A stretch of DNA of 64,000 bases. It comes from Dipteronia dyeriana. Its lineage: Eukaryota; Streptophyta; Magnoliopsida; Sapindales; Sapindaceae. The notes under the pieces were generated by a model. That model was not told the DNA's origin and did not search any database. It worked only from the letters and a program-made list of their open reading frames with translations. Shown here piece after piece: positions 47,601 through 60,210 of the stretch (within the stretch, counting starts at the first letter, position 1; the number at the start of each line of letters is the position of its first letter). Both the position numbers and the translations under genes were made by a program. Location of the stretch: NCBI GenBank assembly GCA_032871835.1, contig CM065296.1, positions 196,001 to 260,000 on the forward strand. Reading direction: 5' to 3'.

Positions 47601-48020
47601 AAGAACAACCCTCAAATCATCCAACGATACCTCATCATGTGCAGGAAAGTACCTTTGATGTATGTCATTCTCAACTGTAACATACATACTCGTGTCCGGT
47701 ATGACCTCAAAAAGTAATATGGTGAAAAGGCTAAATTCCACCTTCGAAAACCTGACCAAATGGTTCCCTAACAAGAACCGTATCTCATCTGTCGGCCCGT
47801 CATGGTCCAACTCCCGCAACAGCAACTGATGAATAACACCGAAATGCCAAAAACATGAGGCCATGAACCGACGCCGATCCTCAACCGCAAACTCTTCAAG
47901 GACCCAGTTAAGTGCATCGTCTATACGGGCGAGGGCTTCAAAATGGTCGTGTCGAGTCAATTTTCCCTTGAACCAATCTACCTCTGAAGTTTTAAGCAAT
48001 TCCTTCAAAATGCTCGTCAT
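44628..48020 (-). pseudogene. DUF1985 / Ulp1-like cysteine protease gene of the MULE
   Basis: Read leftward from about 48020. The first exon (to about 47301) is a DUF1985-like domain (HFGVIHQLLLRELD, SLDDLRVVLTRREFQKAYDA, KLCLIYMLNWILI), ending YGLSHALL at a GTAAG donor. Next comes MQIFAFDVIPQLGVDFG (about 47225-47050), then SARVINLF. A low-complexity proline-rich stretch is at 46320-45990 (APPPPPLPPPSEEPAP). A C48-type catalytic region follows: ILIPCNIGWQHWLLV-like text with the active-site His (about 45060-45110) and NCGPHTLRLMEYLLED with the Cys (about 44700-44750), ending ANSQPV at 44628. Exon joins are not all clear, and a possible acceptor at about 47232 lacks AG. Ulp1 enzymes remove SUMO; its role in MULEs is unknown. 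Confidence 0.8.
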
Positions 48021-48067
48021 CTGCAATGTCACAAACAATACATCAGTAAACTGTAAAAAAATTATAA

Positions 48068-49155
48068 AATATTCTCGATCGTTTGAAACAAAATCTCGAT
48101 ACTTTAAAAATATTCTCGATCCTTTGTAAAAGTTCTCGATCCTTTACAAAAGTTCTCGATCCTTTGAAAAAGGTCTCGATCCTTTGCAAATAGTCTCGAT
48201 CCTTTCAAATTAGTCTTGATCTTTTGAAAAACCTCTCGATCCTTTCAAAATAGTCTCGATCCTTTGAAAAACCTCTCGATCCTTTCAAAATAGTCTCGAT
48301 CCTTTGAAAAACCTCTCGATTCATTGAAAATTCTTCTCGATCATTTTATAAAATCTCGACCCTTTCAAAAACATTCTCGATTGTTTATAAACATTCTCGA
48401 TCGTTTATAAACATTCTCGATCCTTTGAAAAAACTGTCGATTCTTTGAAAAAACTGTAGATTCTTTGAAAAATCTTCTCGATCATTTTAAAAAATCTCAA
48501 CCCTTTCAAAAACATTCTCGATCGTTAGAAAAAATTCTCGATCCTTTGAAAATAGTCTCGATCCTTTGAAAAACCTCTCGATTCTTTGAAAAATATTCTC
48601 GATCATTTTATAAAATCTGGACCCTTTCAAAAACATTCTCGATCGTCACAAAACTATTCTCGATCGTTTGAAAAAATTCTCGATACTTTGAAAATAATCT
48701 CGATACTTTTAAAAACATCTCAATTCTTTAATAAATCTTCTCGATTCAATAAAAAATCTTCTCTTATCGATCATTTTAAAAAAACTCGATCCTTTGAAAA
48801 ATATTCTCGATCTTTACAAAAATATTCTCGATCGTTTGAAAAAATTCTCGATCCATTGAAAAAAGTCTCGATCCTTTGAAAAATCTCTCGATTCTTTAAA
48901 AAATCTTCTCGATCATTTAACAAAAGCTCGATCACTTTGAAAAACATTCTCGATCGTTAGGAAAATATTCTCGATCGTTTAAAACAATTTCTCAATCCTT
49001 TAAAAATATTCTCAATGCTTTTAAAATGTTCTCGATCCTTTGAGAAATAATCTCGATCGTATGAAAAATTTCCTCGAATCTTTCATTAAAATTTCCTCGA
49101 TTTCGCTTGAAATATTCTCGATTTATTATTTTTTTAAAAAAAATGCTCGATACCG
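48068..49155 (+). repeat. Right subterminal CTCGATC array of the MULE
   Basis: About 50 degenerate units of about 20 bp, consensus near TTCTCGATCCTTTGAAAAA. The core is on the same strand as in the left array, so the two arrays are direct, not inverted, although the element ends are inverted. It lies upstream of the Ulp1-like gene and may overlap its promoter. Confidence 0.92.
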
Positions 49156-49576
49156 CAATTTCATCTTCCTCATAACATATTCAACCTCATTTCAAACCCA
49201 AACCAAAACCACAACCATTGTAAACCCTAATCTACAATTTCAATCAACAGAACAATTCTAAAATGCAATGATAAGTTATCAACAACAAATCGATAAATAA
49301 AACAAATTGAACTTACCTCTTTCAATCGCTGTGAAATGTACTGTATTCCCGTTCCGGTCAATAAGCTGTCGATTTCCTCGTTGTCGTCAGTTTCTTTCTC
49401 ACTGTTGCTTTTCTCAGACTCACAAAACGATAACTTTCTCTCTTTTTCAATTTTGTCGGGGTATTCTCGTCTCTTTACGTTATATGGTGCATTTTAAACT
49501 TACATTACTAAACTGGTGATATTTGCACAACACCCCTCTGAGATAGTGCCATTTATTTTTCAAGCCCTTAAAAAAA

Positions 49577-50344
49577 CACTTAATTTTTTTTTTCGTTTTT
49601 GTATGTACATATCCCTAATTAATCTTGTTGGATTATAATCTGTAGATGTTGGCGAGTAAAATGGGAATGGTGTTGTTGCAAACATCACCTTGATAGAGTT
49701 GTATATATAATATGATGAGGTCGTGGTTGCAAATTTCAATAATATATTTTGATTTTTATCTATTTTAATTTTTTACATAAATAATATATATGGTTTAGGT
49801 TATGTTCAAGTCATTTTAAATTTGTTTGTTTGTTATATTAATTCTGATTTTGATTTTGTTAGGTCTTTTTGATGAGAATTGATCTACCACCCTTGTTCAT
49901 TTCAGCTGCTTGTTTCCACCCCTATTCCCATTCATTTCAGCTACTTGTTTTGTCTCTGAGCTCCCCAATGAAGCCATCTTTTTATTGTTTTAGTATGCTT
50001 AGTTTTCTGTTGTAATTTAGTCATATTCGGCCCAATAGGCTCAAAATATGAAAAAACTGTGTTTGTTTTATTTTTAAACAATAGTGTTTTGTAATAAGTC
50101 AAATTCGGCCAAATATGTCCAAAATATGAAAAAACTGAGTAAAAATAAAAATTCAGAAATTTGATCCATTAGAACCAAAACCGATAAAACTAAACGAACC
50201 GAATCGGTCCAATTCGATTGGTTTTTGATCGGTTGATAAATGTTAATTTGATTGGATCGGTTTCATTTTTTAAAGAATGGACTTTATTGGTTTTTTTATC
50301 GGTTCTATAGAAAAACGAACCAATCCAATCAACATCCACCCCTA
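49577..50344. other. Spacer between the MULE and LUNAPARK copy B
   Basis: AT-rich, without a gene. The end (about 50170-50345) is dense in CCGAT/ATCGG words and finishes CATCCACCCCTA, like the end of the hAT-like element at 33226, so a decayed relative may lie here. No matching left end was found. Confidence 0.5.
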
Positions 50345-51143
50345 GACATATCAGGAGCCGAGAAAATTTGCACATGTTGGCAAATGTATGGTATTAATAT
50401 TCTACTGTCTGCAAATTGCATTAAGTATAAGCACTATTGTGCAGAGATACGATCTTGACCCAACAGCAAAGGCTGCTGCAGCAACTGTTGTTGCATCTAA
50501 GCTAGGTGTAGATTCGGGATTGAAAGTATATGTGGGCGATGAATCTAAGCTCAGTGTTCCAACAGCAAAGAGCAGTGATGTTGAGGTTGTGCAATCTAGT
50601 GGTCTTCAAAATCGAAACCGGATGCTCACCCGACCCAGTAGTGTGGAGAGCACTCCCAACTCTCTTTCTGGTGAAGCAACTCCTGAGTCCTCTAGAATGA
50701 GGGTCTTCAAATGTTTGAGCATAATCAGCTAGTTGTCAATCACTATCCTCAGGGGTCTTCCACACTTGACAGAGGATGGATTGCTCGGATTGCAGCATTA
50801 CTTGTTGGTGAAGATCCCACACAATCTTATGCTCTCATATGCGGCAACTGCCATATGCACAATGGTAAGTTGACTTGTATTGATCAAGAATTTGATAGAT
50901 CTCCCCGCTCAACCTGTACCACAAGTGCACTAACATGCACATACCGTTCGTCGATTGTGTTATTGGTGGAATGCGGTGCCTTAACTAAATTATGTTTTTT
51001 GTGCAGGACTTGCCAGGAAGGAGGATTTCTCATACATAACTTAGTTTTTGGCTCCCTTTCTAAATCTCTTAATATGAGCCCCTTGACAAGTGAGGACAAC
51101 AATACCAGTAGTGACAGGGTCAACAACACCGGTAGTCCTTCAA

Positions 51144-51975
51144 GGGTGCGTTTGGCGCGGACATGGGACATGACAAGATGGGACGGGACAGGACAGGACA
51201 GGACGGGACAGGACAGACTGTTCTATATTGTGTTTAGTAGGCCTGGGACAGAACTGTTCACTGTACTGTTGTATGTTTGGTATGACTGGAACAGGATGGG
51301 ACAAGAGGTTCAAATGACCAGAGTGCCCTTCTTGTCCTATCCAATATTTGTTACCACATAATAGTGATAAATATTTATATATATCATATTTGGTACAAGA
51401 CAAGCCAATATTTATTTTATTTTATTAAAAAAAATATTTTTATATATCATATTTCATAAAAATAATAATATTGTAATTAAAAAATAGTTTAATTAATAAT
51501 TTTTTAAAAGATATGTGATTTTTTTTTCAAATAATAATAATAATATTATGGTCATTTCCTCATTTTTTGAATAATAATATCAATTAATAATATTATTTCC
51601 TCAATTTTTTTAAATAAAATTATTATTCAATCATTCTTATTGGGATGTTTCTATCAAAACAAAACATATTTTCAAAATGGTTCAAAAACATAACCTAATC
51701 CTCTTTATTTGATCATTGAATTTGCTCATGATTTCTTTTTATTTTTCTTATTTGGCTTACTAAATAGAGAGTGAGGACTTGAATTTGAGGAAGAATAGCA
51801 CTTTCAAATATGACCTAACATCATCTTGAACTAATAAATCATTATTTTTCACATATTCAAAGTGGTTCATAGTTGTATAATGAAAGAATTACATCATTTA
51901 CCACACAAAGACCTAAACCAAAAATAAAGTGTGCATTATTTGAACCCACATTGATCCACAATGGCAAGAAAAATA

Positions 51976-52010
<35 letters not shown>

Positions 52011-54459
52011 TATCATAAAATAATACAAGAATATGTCATGATTCTCCCGGATAAAGACTTATATCATTATGGTAAGAAAGCATTTGGTCAAAGTCTCTAT
52101 CATCTGAAGTCTGGACAAAACATATCTGGTCCAATTCACATTAGAAGATCATTTTGACTTCTCCCAAATTAACAATTTCAGCTATGATCGGTGAAGAAAA
52201 TTGAAATAAAGTCGAAAACAATTCAAAATTCAAGCTTTATTGAGCTTTACAATGTCTTTTATCTCACAAACATGTACTTGCAAGTCAAAAACCTTTCTGC
52301 CATCCACGAGCAAAGAAAATTGTATTCTACATAAATGTTTCTACGATCACAACATGTAATTGATGGAGTTGAAGAATCCCTTCAAAGCCTAGACATAATC
52401 ATGCTACACGCATCAATCATTCTCTCAAACAACATAATCATAATAACAACTACATAGTCTAAATCAAAAATAAATATTATTAACACTTACACACCTCACA
52501 ACTTAAGCTTCAATGAATGAGAAACTATTAACTTAAATAAGTAAATGCACATTTGTGTTATTGATGCACAAAAAAGTAACATCTTACTTTCCATTGATCC
52601 TCTGTATAACACTTATAAGCCCCTGAGTACCAAACTTGCCGTCCCCATTAGCCACCATAGCCAAAAACAACTGCTTGCCCAATGCAGCACCAGGCAACAC
52701 CATTTTGGTTGTTATTCTCACTCTTCTCCACCACATCCACACTCATCCCCATGTCCTTGACCATATACTCAGCAAACCCACCTGGTCTGAAGTCCTTGTC
52801 TATCATTCGCTCACCGAAAAGCTCCGGAAAGCAGTACTATGAAATCTTAACACAACCACTGCAAATGGGATTAAATAGTGAGAACATAACAGATTTGCAT
52901 TTGCAGCAATGAAATTGGAATAAAATAACACCCAACTACTTATTGATTAATCAGCATGTATGTCAATAAAGCATTTATGTAAATTGTCTTGCAGAAGAAA
53001 CATTAGAGTATATATTGTAAATTAATTCAATAAAGCATATGATCATTGTAGCTTGTTATCTCAATAAAGCATCTAAATGGTTACTGGCTTGTTATCGCTA
53101 CATATCAAAATTTGCCACAATAAAGACTCTTGTTTTCATTGCAGATGAAGCAAGTAGTCAGACAGAAACAAAAAACACCCAAAGCCACCAACAACATATC
53201 ATAACAATCAACACCTCAGACAAACAAAAAACATATCAGAACAATCCACACCTCAAAACATGAATCAATCTAGACCGAATCAATCCACACCTCACACAGA
53301 AACAAAAACACCCAAAGCCACCGAAACATATCATAACAGGACAACCAAAAACGACACCAGACCAGTCCCGACAAACTCAACACCCAAAATCTGATTATTA
53401 TAAACGAATTGAAGTGAAAAGAACTACAACAAACTCGACACCAGACGAGTCAAGACATACTAAACCAGCAAACGACTCTAAAGCACAACTAATACAGAAT
53501 CGACATACACAATAAAGCACAACTCGACACTAGACCAGTCCAAACTCAACAAACAACTCTAAAGTACAACTAATACATAATCTACATACACAATAAACCA
53601 GCCAATTCATATACAAGCACCCAATATACCAGCCAAAATCGACATACCCAAATGACAAAACCTCAAAAAAGCAAAATAATCACCAAAAACGTATAATTCA
53701 CAATATTAACTGAAAACATTAGGCTTTACTAATCATGGATTTGTAAAGCAAAAATCACAATATTAACAAAAAATGATAATCAAATGGAAAAGAATATTAC
53801 CGAGTAACCCACTGAAGATAATGAGAGGTGAGAGAGAAACTGATTTAGGTCGGACGGCGACGGCGGCAGCGGCGGCGACTGAACTGGAGAAGAAGTGAAT
53901 CGAGTTGAGAGGTGAGAAATGGTAGGTGTCGACGGCTGTTCTTGTGTGAACAGAGGATGCGTGACCCTGACGACGGCGGCTTTGCGTGACCCTGACGACG
54001 ACGACTTCACTTGACGCCGACGAAGATGGATCTGAGAGACAGACCAAAGCGGTCGACGATTGTATTTGTGTGAAGAGAGGATGCGTGACCTTGACGACGG
54101 CGAGTTCTCGTGACCCCGACGACGGCGAGCTCACGCGACACCGACGATGGATCTGCGGTCGGCGTGACAGAGAGACGAGCGGGCTGATGAGGGTTTGAGA
54201 GAGACAGCAGAAGCGGCCAAAAAGGGATTTTTTTTTTTATAGTTGATAGTTTTGTAAATTTAAAAACATTTGAGGGTAAAATTGTCTTTTCCAAACTTGT
54301 CCCATGCATGGGACAAGTCTGGCCTAGGGTGTGAAGTGGGACAAGTTTTCATGGTTTTTGTCCCACCATATCCCGTCCCGTCTCGTCCCATGTTAATGGC
54401 GCACTAAACGTGGGACAACAAAAAGTTGTCCCGTCCCGTCCCGCGTACCAAACGCACCC
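51144..54459. mobile_element. PIF/Harbinger-like element, non-autonomous, carrying a gene fragment
   Basis: The two 3.3-kb ends share GGGTGCGTTTGG as inverted repeat. CAA precedes (51141-51143) and follows (54460-54462) as a 3-bp TSD; copy A of LUNAPARK shows the empty site. Next to each end are clusters of GGGAC/GTCCC pentamers (51170-51225; 54310-54450). I see no transposase. The classification rests on 3-bp TSD and terminus style; CAA differs from the usual TWA target, so another superfamily is possible. The interior holds a dehydrogenase fragment and a GC-rich GACGACGGCG-repeat zone (53840-54180). Confidence 0.78.
52584..52833 (-). pseudogene. Captured 3-hydroxyisobutyrate dehydrogenase-like C-terminus
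   Basis: Minus strand, inside the Harbinger-like element. It translates FPELFGERMIDKDFRPGGF and AEYMVKDMGMSVDVVE, then, after one frameshift, VLPGAALGKQLFLAMVANG and DGKFGTQGLISVIQRINGK, stop at 52584-52586. These are the C-terminal helical domain motifs of the beta-hydroxyacid dehydrogenase family, closest in memory to plant 3-hydroxyisobutyrate dehydrogenase-like proteins. The NAD-binding half is absent. It ends at the natural stop codon, so a genomic 3' exon was captured. Confidence 0.85.
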
Positions 54460-54542
54460 CAAGCAACAACTTGAACCCAAGTAATAGCCCGGTAAAAAAG
54501 GAGGAAGTTGGCAAGGTAACATCATTAGATACGGCTAGTTGA

Positions 54543-55096
54543 AAGGCAGCCTTCAGTGGAACTACATATTGCTGTTGATATGGGCTTCAGTCTTTTTGGC
54601 TTGGGGATTTGATTTCTGAATGCTGACTTGCTGAGGGTTTGTAATGGGGTTTGCTTCTTGGTTGGTTAACTGTGAACATTTTATACCGTGGAAATTTGGT
54701 GCTCTATGGTTTACATGATAATTGGATAAATGGGGTGGATAAGTTGCACAACCAACCCTTAACTTATTGTACGTGCAGTCGAAATATACCATAAAATCCG
54801 ACAATATCTTTGTTCATTGTTTCTTTGTGAAAGTAAAATCTTATATCTGCTTTTTTATTTGATCTTATGGTTATGTTATTATATCATTTTAATATATAGT
54901 TAAATTAATCAAGACAAAATTAATATATTGTTAGATGGTAAATGAATAGAGATAAAATATAAAAGAATTAAGCCTGTGGTAAAGAATAAAATATAAAAGT
55001 TCAATTTGAAAATTCTTATATATAATTTTACAAAAAAATAAAATAAAATAAAAATAATATACAGTATAAGAATTAAATTAAAAGAATTTAGGTTGC
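54543..55096. other. LUNAPARK copy B to rsmH intergenic region
   Basis: Duplicate of 33186-34235 plus 39026-39190 without the two insertions found there. AT-rich with no extra gene. The two genes are codirectional, 687 bp from stop to start. Confidence 0.7.
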
Positions 55097-55178
55097 TGGG
55101 CCAGTGAAGCTAAGGCCCTAGAACCTATGGATTGCAATGGGCCCAATGAAAATCCCCAAACCAAACTAGTTAGGGTTT
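55097..55178 (+). promoter_or_regulatory. Site II (TGGGCC) and telo-box motifs upstream of rsmH
   Basis: TGGGCC at 55097-55102, TGGGCCCA at 55138-55145 and TTAGGGTTT (reverse of the telo-box AAACCCTAA) at 55170-55178, all within 135 bp of the chosen start at 55229. In plants this pair is typical of promoters of ribosome and organelle biogenesis genes, bound by TCP factors and telo-box proteins. This fits an rRNA methyltransferase. No transcription start was determined. Confidence 0.6.
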
Positions 55179-55228
55179 ACAGTTGCAGAGGAGGATTCGC
55201 ATTTGGCAGCATAAAATTGCAGAGGGCA

Positions 55229-57496
<2,268 letters not shown>

Positions 57497-57934
57497 ATTA
57501 TATTTGCAGCTCTAGACTGTCTATATGTAATCTGTGCCATTATGGTATTCCTGGTAGGCGATTCTTTGATATTGTTGGAATAATACCCAGTTGAATTCCC
57601 AAGTCTGTTGACAACAAGGATACTACTAGTTGGTTTCATTGTACCTTCACTGAGAATTAATGCTCCAATGATATGTATCTTTGGTCTTCACCATTTAAAC
57701 CAACATGTTTGCAAAATATAATTGATGGCCGTTCGGCTCTTCGTCAATTTATATTCTAGTTTATCATTAACGTATCAACTTGACTCCTTTGATCATGAAT
57801 TCGTATTATACCAAGTTAAGAGAGAATTATCTTACATTTATCATTAACTTACAAAAAGAAGTCACTAATAATTAAATGTATTAAAAGATGTTCTATATAA
57901 ACTTCAAGTCTTATTTTTGCAAATATAGCAAGAA
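57497..57934. other. rsmH 3' flank
   Basis: Probable 3' untranslated and intergenic sequence. No further coding signal before the MULE target site at 57935. Confidence 0.6.
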
Positions 57935-57943
57935 TATTTTATA

Positions 57944-59817
57944 GAGAAAATGGCGAGAAATGTCACTTTTTTTTTTTATGAGTCGTAGTGATGTCACCGG
58001 TTTAATAAGTTAAGTTTAAAATGCACATATTATGATGAACTATCCATATTGCCCGTAAATAATCAATTTTTAATTCTCTTTGTACTTCCATCTCTATATT
58101 TTGATCACTGACAGTAGTAACTTCTCTCTTTCTAAAAAACTTATCTAAAAATCGATCTACAATTTGTCTGAACATGATCCATTTTTTTTTTATAATTTTA
58201 CGAGCTATTGTATATTTTTGTTACATTGGTTCGAGTTTTTTTTTATATGTTTACGAGTTATTTTGTAATTGATCTGAGTATTTTTTTTATAATTTGTCTA
58301 AGCTTCTTTACATTGGTATAAGTATTTTTAAACTGCTGCAAACAATTTATAATATTGGGTAAAAAAGCTCAAACCTCTAAGAAAAAAGCTTGAGTCCTTA
58401 ATAAAAAAAACTTGATCCCTTTAAAAAAAAGCTCGACCCCTTTAAAAAAGGCTCGATCATGTTAAAAAAAAGACTCGATCCTTAACAAAAAAAGTTTCAT
58501 CCCTTAAAAAAAAGCTCGATCATGTTAAAAAAAAAAACTTGATCCTTAACAAAAAAACTCGATCCCTTACAAAAAAAGCTCGATTATGTACAAAAAAAGT
58601 TCGATCATGTACAAAAATTGTTGATCGCTTACAAAAAAAGCTCGATCATGTAAAAAAAATCTCGATCCTTAACAAAAAAAGCTCGATCATATATAAAAAA
58701 AAGCTCGATCCCTTTAAAAAAAGCTCGATTATCTACAAAAAAAGCTCAATCATGTACAAAAAAGTTTGATCTCTTACAAAAAAAGCTCGATCATGAAAAA
58801 AAAATCTCTATCATATATAAAAAAAGCTCGATCATGTATAAAAAAGCTCGATCCCTTTAAAATAAGCTCGATTCCTCACAAAAAAGCTCGATCCCTTACA
58901 AAAAAAGCTCGATCATGTAAAAAAAAAACTCGATCATATACAAAAAAGCTCGATCCCCTTACAAAAAAGCTCGATTCATAATAAAAAAGATCGATCACTT
59001 ACAAAAAAAGCTCGATTATGTAAAAAAAAAAAAACTCGATCCTTAAACAAAAAAAGCTCGATCTTTAACAAAAAAAGCTCGATCTCTTACAAAAAAAGCT
59101 CGATCCTTAACAAAAAAAGATCGATCCCTTACAAAAAAGTTCGATCATATACAAAAAAAACTCGATTATATACAAAAAAGCTCGATTATATACAAAAAAA
59201 CTCGATCCCCTTTTTAAAAAGCTCGATCCATCATAAAAAAACTCGATCACTTACAAAAAAAACTCGATTATGTAAAAAAAAAAACTCGATCCTTAAAAAA
59301 AAAAATCGATCATTAACAAAAAAAACTCGATCCCTTACAAAAAAAACTTGATACTTAACTAAAAAAGGTCGATCCCTTATAAAAAAGTTCGGTCATATAC
59401 AAAAAAAGCTCGATCATATACTAAAAAGCTCGATCCCTTACAAAAAAAAAACTCGATCCCTTTAAGAAAAAAAGCTCGGAAATATTTCAAAAGTCTCAAA
59501 AACCAAGATATTCATCTTCGTCAATACACAACAGATCAAATAAAAAAAAAACTCCGGGGGCGCTGCCCCCTGCCCCCCGCGAGCTGACCGGGCAGCTCGG
59601 CCCCCGAATGCGTCTGCGTAGCATGAGTTTCAATGAAACTTTCTCTCTCTATTTCATAACTCTCACTGTAAAAAAATGAATGAAATATTCTGATGAAACA
59701 ACTATTTGGGGTATTTTTGTCCGTTCACCATAATAGGTGTCTTTTAAACATAAGTTATAAAATCAGTGATAGTGTTGAAACGTGACCTCCAAAAAATGCT
59801 ATTTATTTTTTGAGCCC
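57944..59817. mobile_element. Non-autonomous MULE related to the 10.2-kb element
   Basis: 1,874 bp with perfect 9-bp TSD TATTTTATA at 57935-57943 and 59818-59826. The left end holds GTAGTGATGTCACCGG, TAAGTTTAAAATGCAC and TATGATGAACTATCC, which mirror the right end (reversed TTATGTTTAAAAGACACC, TATTATGGTGAAC). The same phrases occur at the left end of the 39389 element. The interior is almost entirely a CTCGATC-type tandem array. No transposase, so it would depend on one encoded elsewhere. Confidence 0.92.
58368..59480 (+). repeat. CTCGATC tandem array of the non-autonomous MULE
   Basis: More than 50 degenerate units of about 17-22 bp, consensus near AAAAAAGCTCGATCCCTTAC, with variants GCTCGATCATGTA and GCTCGATTATATAC. 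The core strand is the same as in both arrays of the large MULE. Open frames here (Lys/Ser-rich repeats) are by-products of the array. Confidence 0.93.
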
Positions 59818-59826
59818 TATTTTATA

Positions 59827-60202
59827 TCTCAGGATGTTTGATTGGATTCTACCAAAGTTAATCCAGAATGTAATCTGAAATTTGAAATCAATAAAAAAAA
59901 ATCCAAATTTATTTATTTTTTTGGAAACCATATTCGTCTCCTATTTCCCATGATTTTTACATCACAATTTTAAAAATTACTTGTAATAATTTTTATATAT
60001 AGTAATTTTGGATGAGGCTGAGGCAATTATTATCCATTGGATGCCATCCAACGGTATTATACATATAAAAATGGTGTCGGTATGATGCCTAGATTTTGGG
60101 AGGAAAGTACGATATACCCGGTACAGTAGCATATTCTAAGAATTCATCAAAAATTAAGTTACTAAAGAGTCGGTTCTTTTCGGTTATTTTTATTGCAGTA
60201 AG
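59827..60202. other. Spacer, nothing recognisable
   Basis: AT-rich sequence between two transposon insertions. No coding signal. Confidence 0.5.
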
Positions 60203-60210
60203 CTCAACCC

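Larger units (their letters stand above)
39389..49567. mobile_element. 10.2-kb Mutator-like element with transposase and Ulp1-type genes
   Basis: Perfect 9-bp TSD TTAAAAAAA at 39380-39388 and 49568-49576. Ends are diverged inverted repeats: the left contains GTGTTGTGATGATGTCACCC and TTAAGTTTAAAAGGCACC, the reversed right end GTGTTGTGCAAATATCACC and GTAAGTTTAAAATGCACC. From left: repeat array, MURA-type transposase (+), short AT-rich repeats, DUF1985/Ulp1-like gene (-), second repeat array. The convergent transposase plus Ulp1 layout matches the Kaonashi type of plant MULEs. Both genes have frame breaks, and plastid DNA interrupts the transposase, so this copy is probably inactive. Confidence 0.9.
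50445..54542 (+). pseudogene. LUNAPARK-like gene, copy B (3' part only, pseudogene)
   Basis: Starts in the intron before exon 4 (duplicate of 32800-32890), so exons 1-3 are absent. Exon 4 (50445-50864) encodes RYDLDPTAKAAAATVVASKL, a Ser/Pro linker, then, after a frameshift near 50705, GWIARIAALLVGEDPTQSYA and LICGNCHMHN with the first zinc-ribbon Cys pair. Exon 5 starts at 51007 (LARKEDFSYIT-like) but has lost about 58 bp covering the second Cys pair that copy A keeps. A Harbinger-like element interrupts exon 5 at 51143; the tail resumes at 54460 and ends in frame as VKKEEVGKVTSLDTAS, stop 54540-54542. Confidence 0.9.

Noticed and set aside
48068..49155. Possible CRISPR-like array
   Set aside because: Units are about 20 bp with a degenerate core and no unique spacers, lie inside a plant transposon, and no cas-like gene is present.
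49577..50344. Continuation of the rsmH copy A after the MULE
   Set aside because: A few shared words (GTTGTTG, AATGG) with 55250-55280 are too short to show homology.
53763..54134. Serine/valine-rich frame on the minus strand
   Set aside because: It comes from GACGACGGCG-type repeats inside the Harbinger-like element and shows no family signature.
58539..58981. Open frames of Lys/Ser/Asp repeats resembling repetitive proteins
   Set aside because: They arise because the CTCGATC array unit lacks stops in some frames; the same text is non-coding array DNA and unit lengths vary, so frames do not persist.
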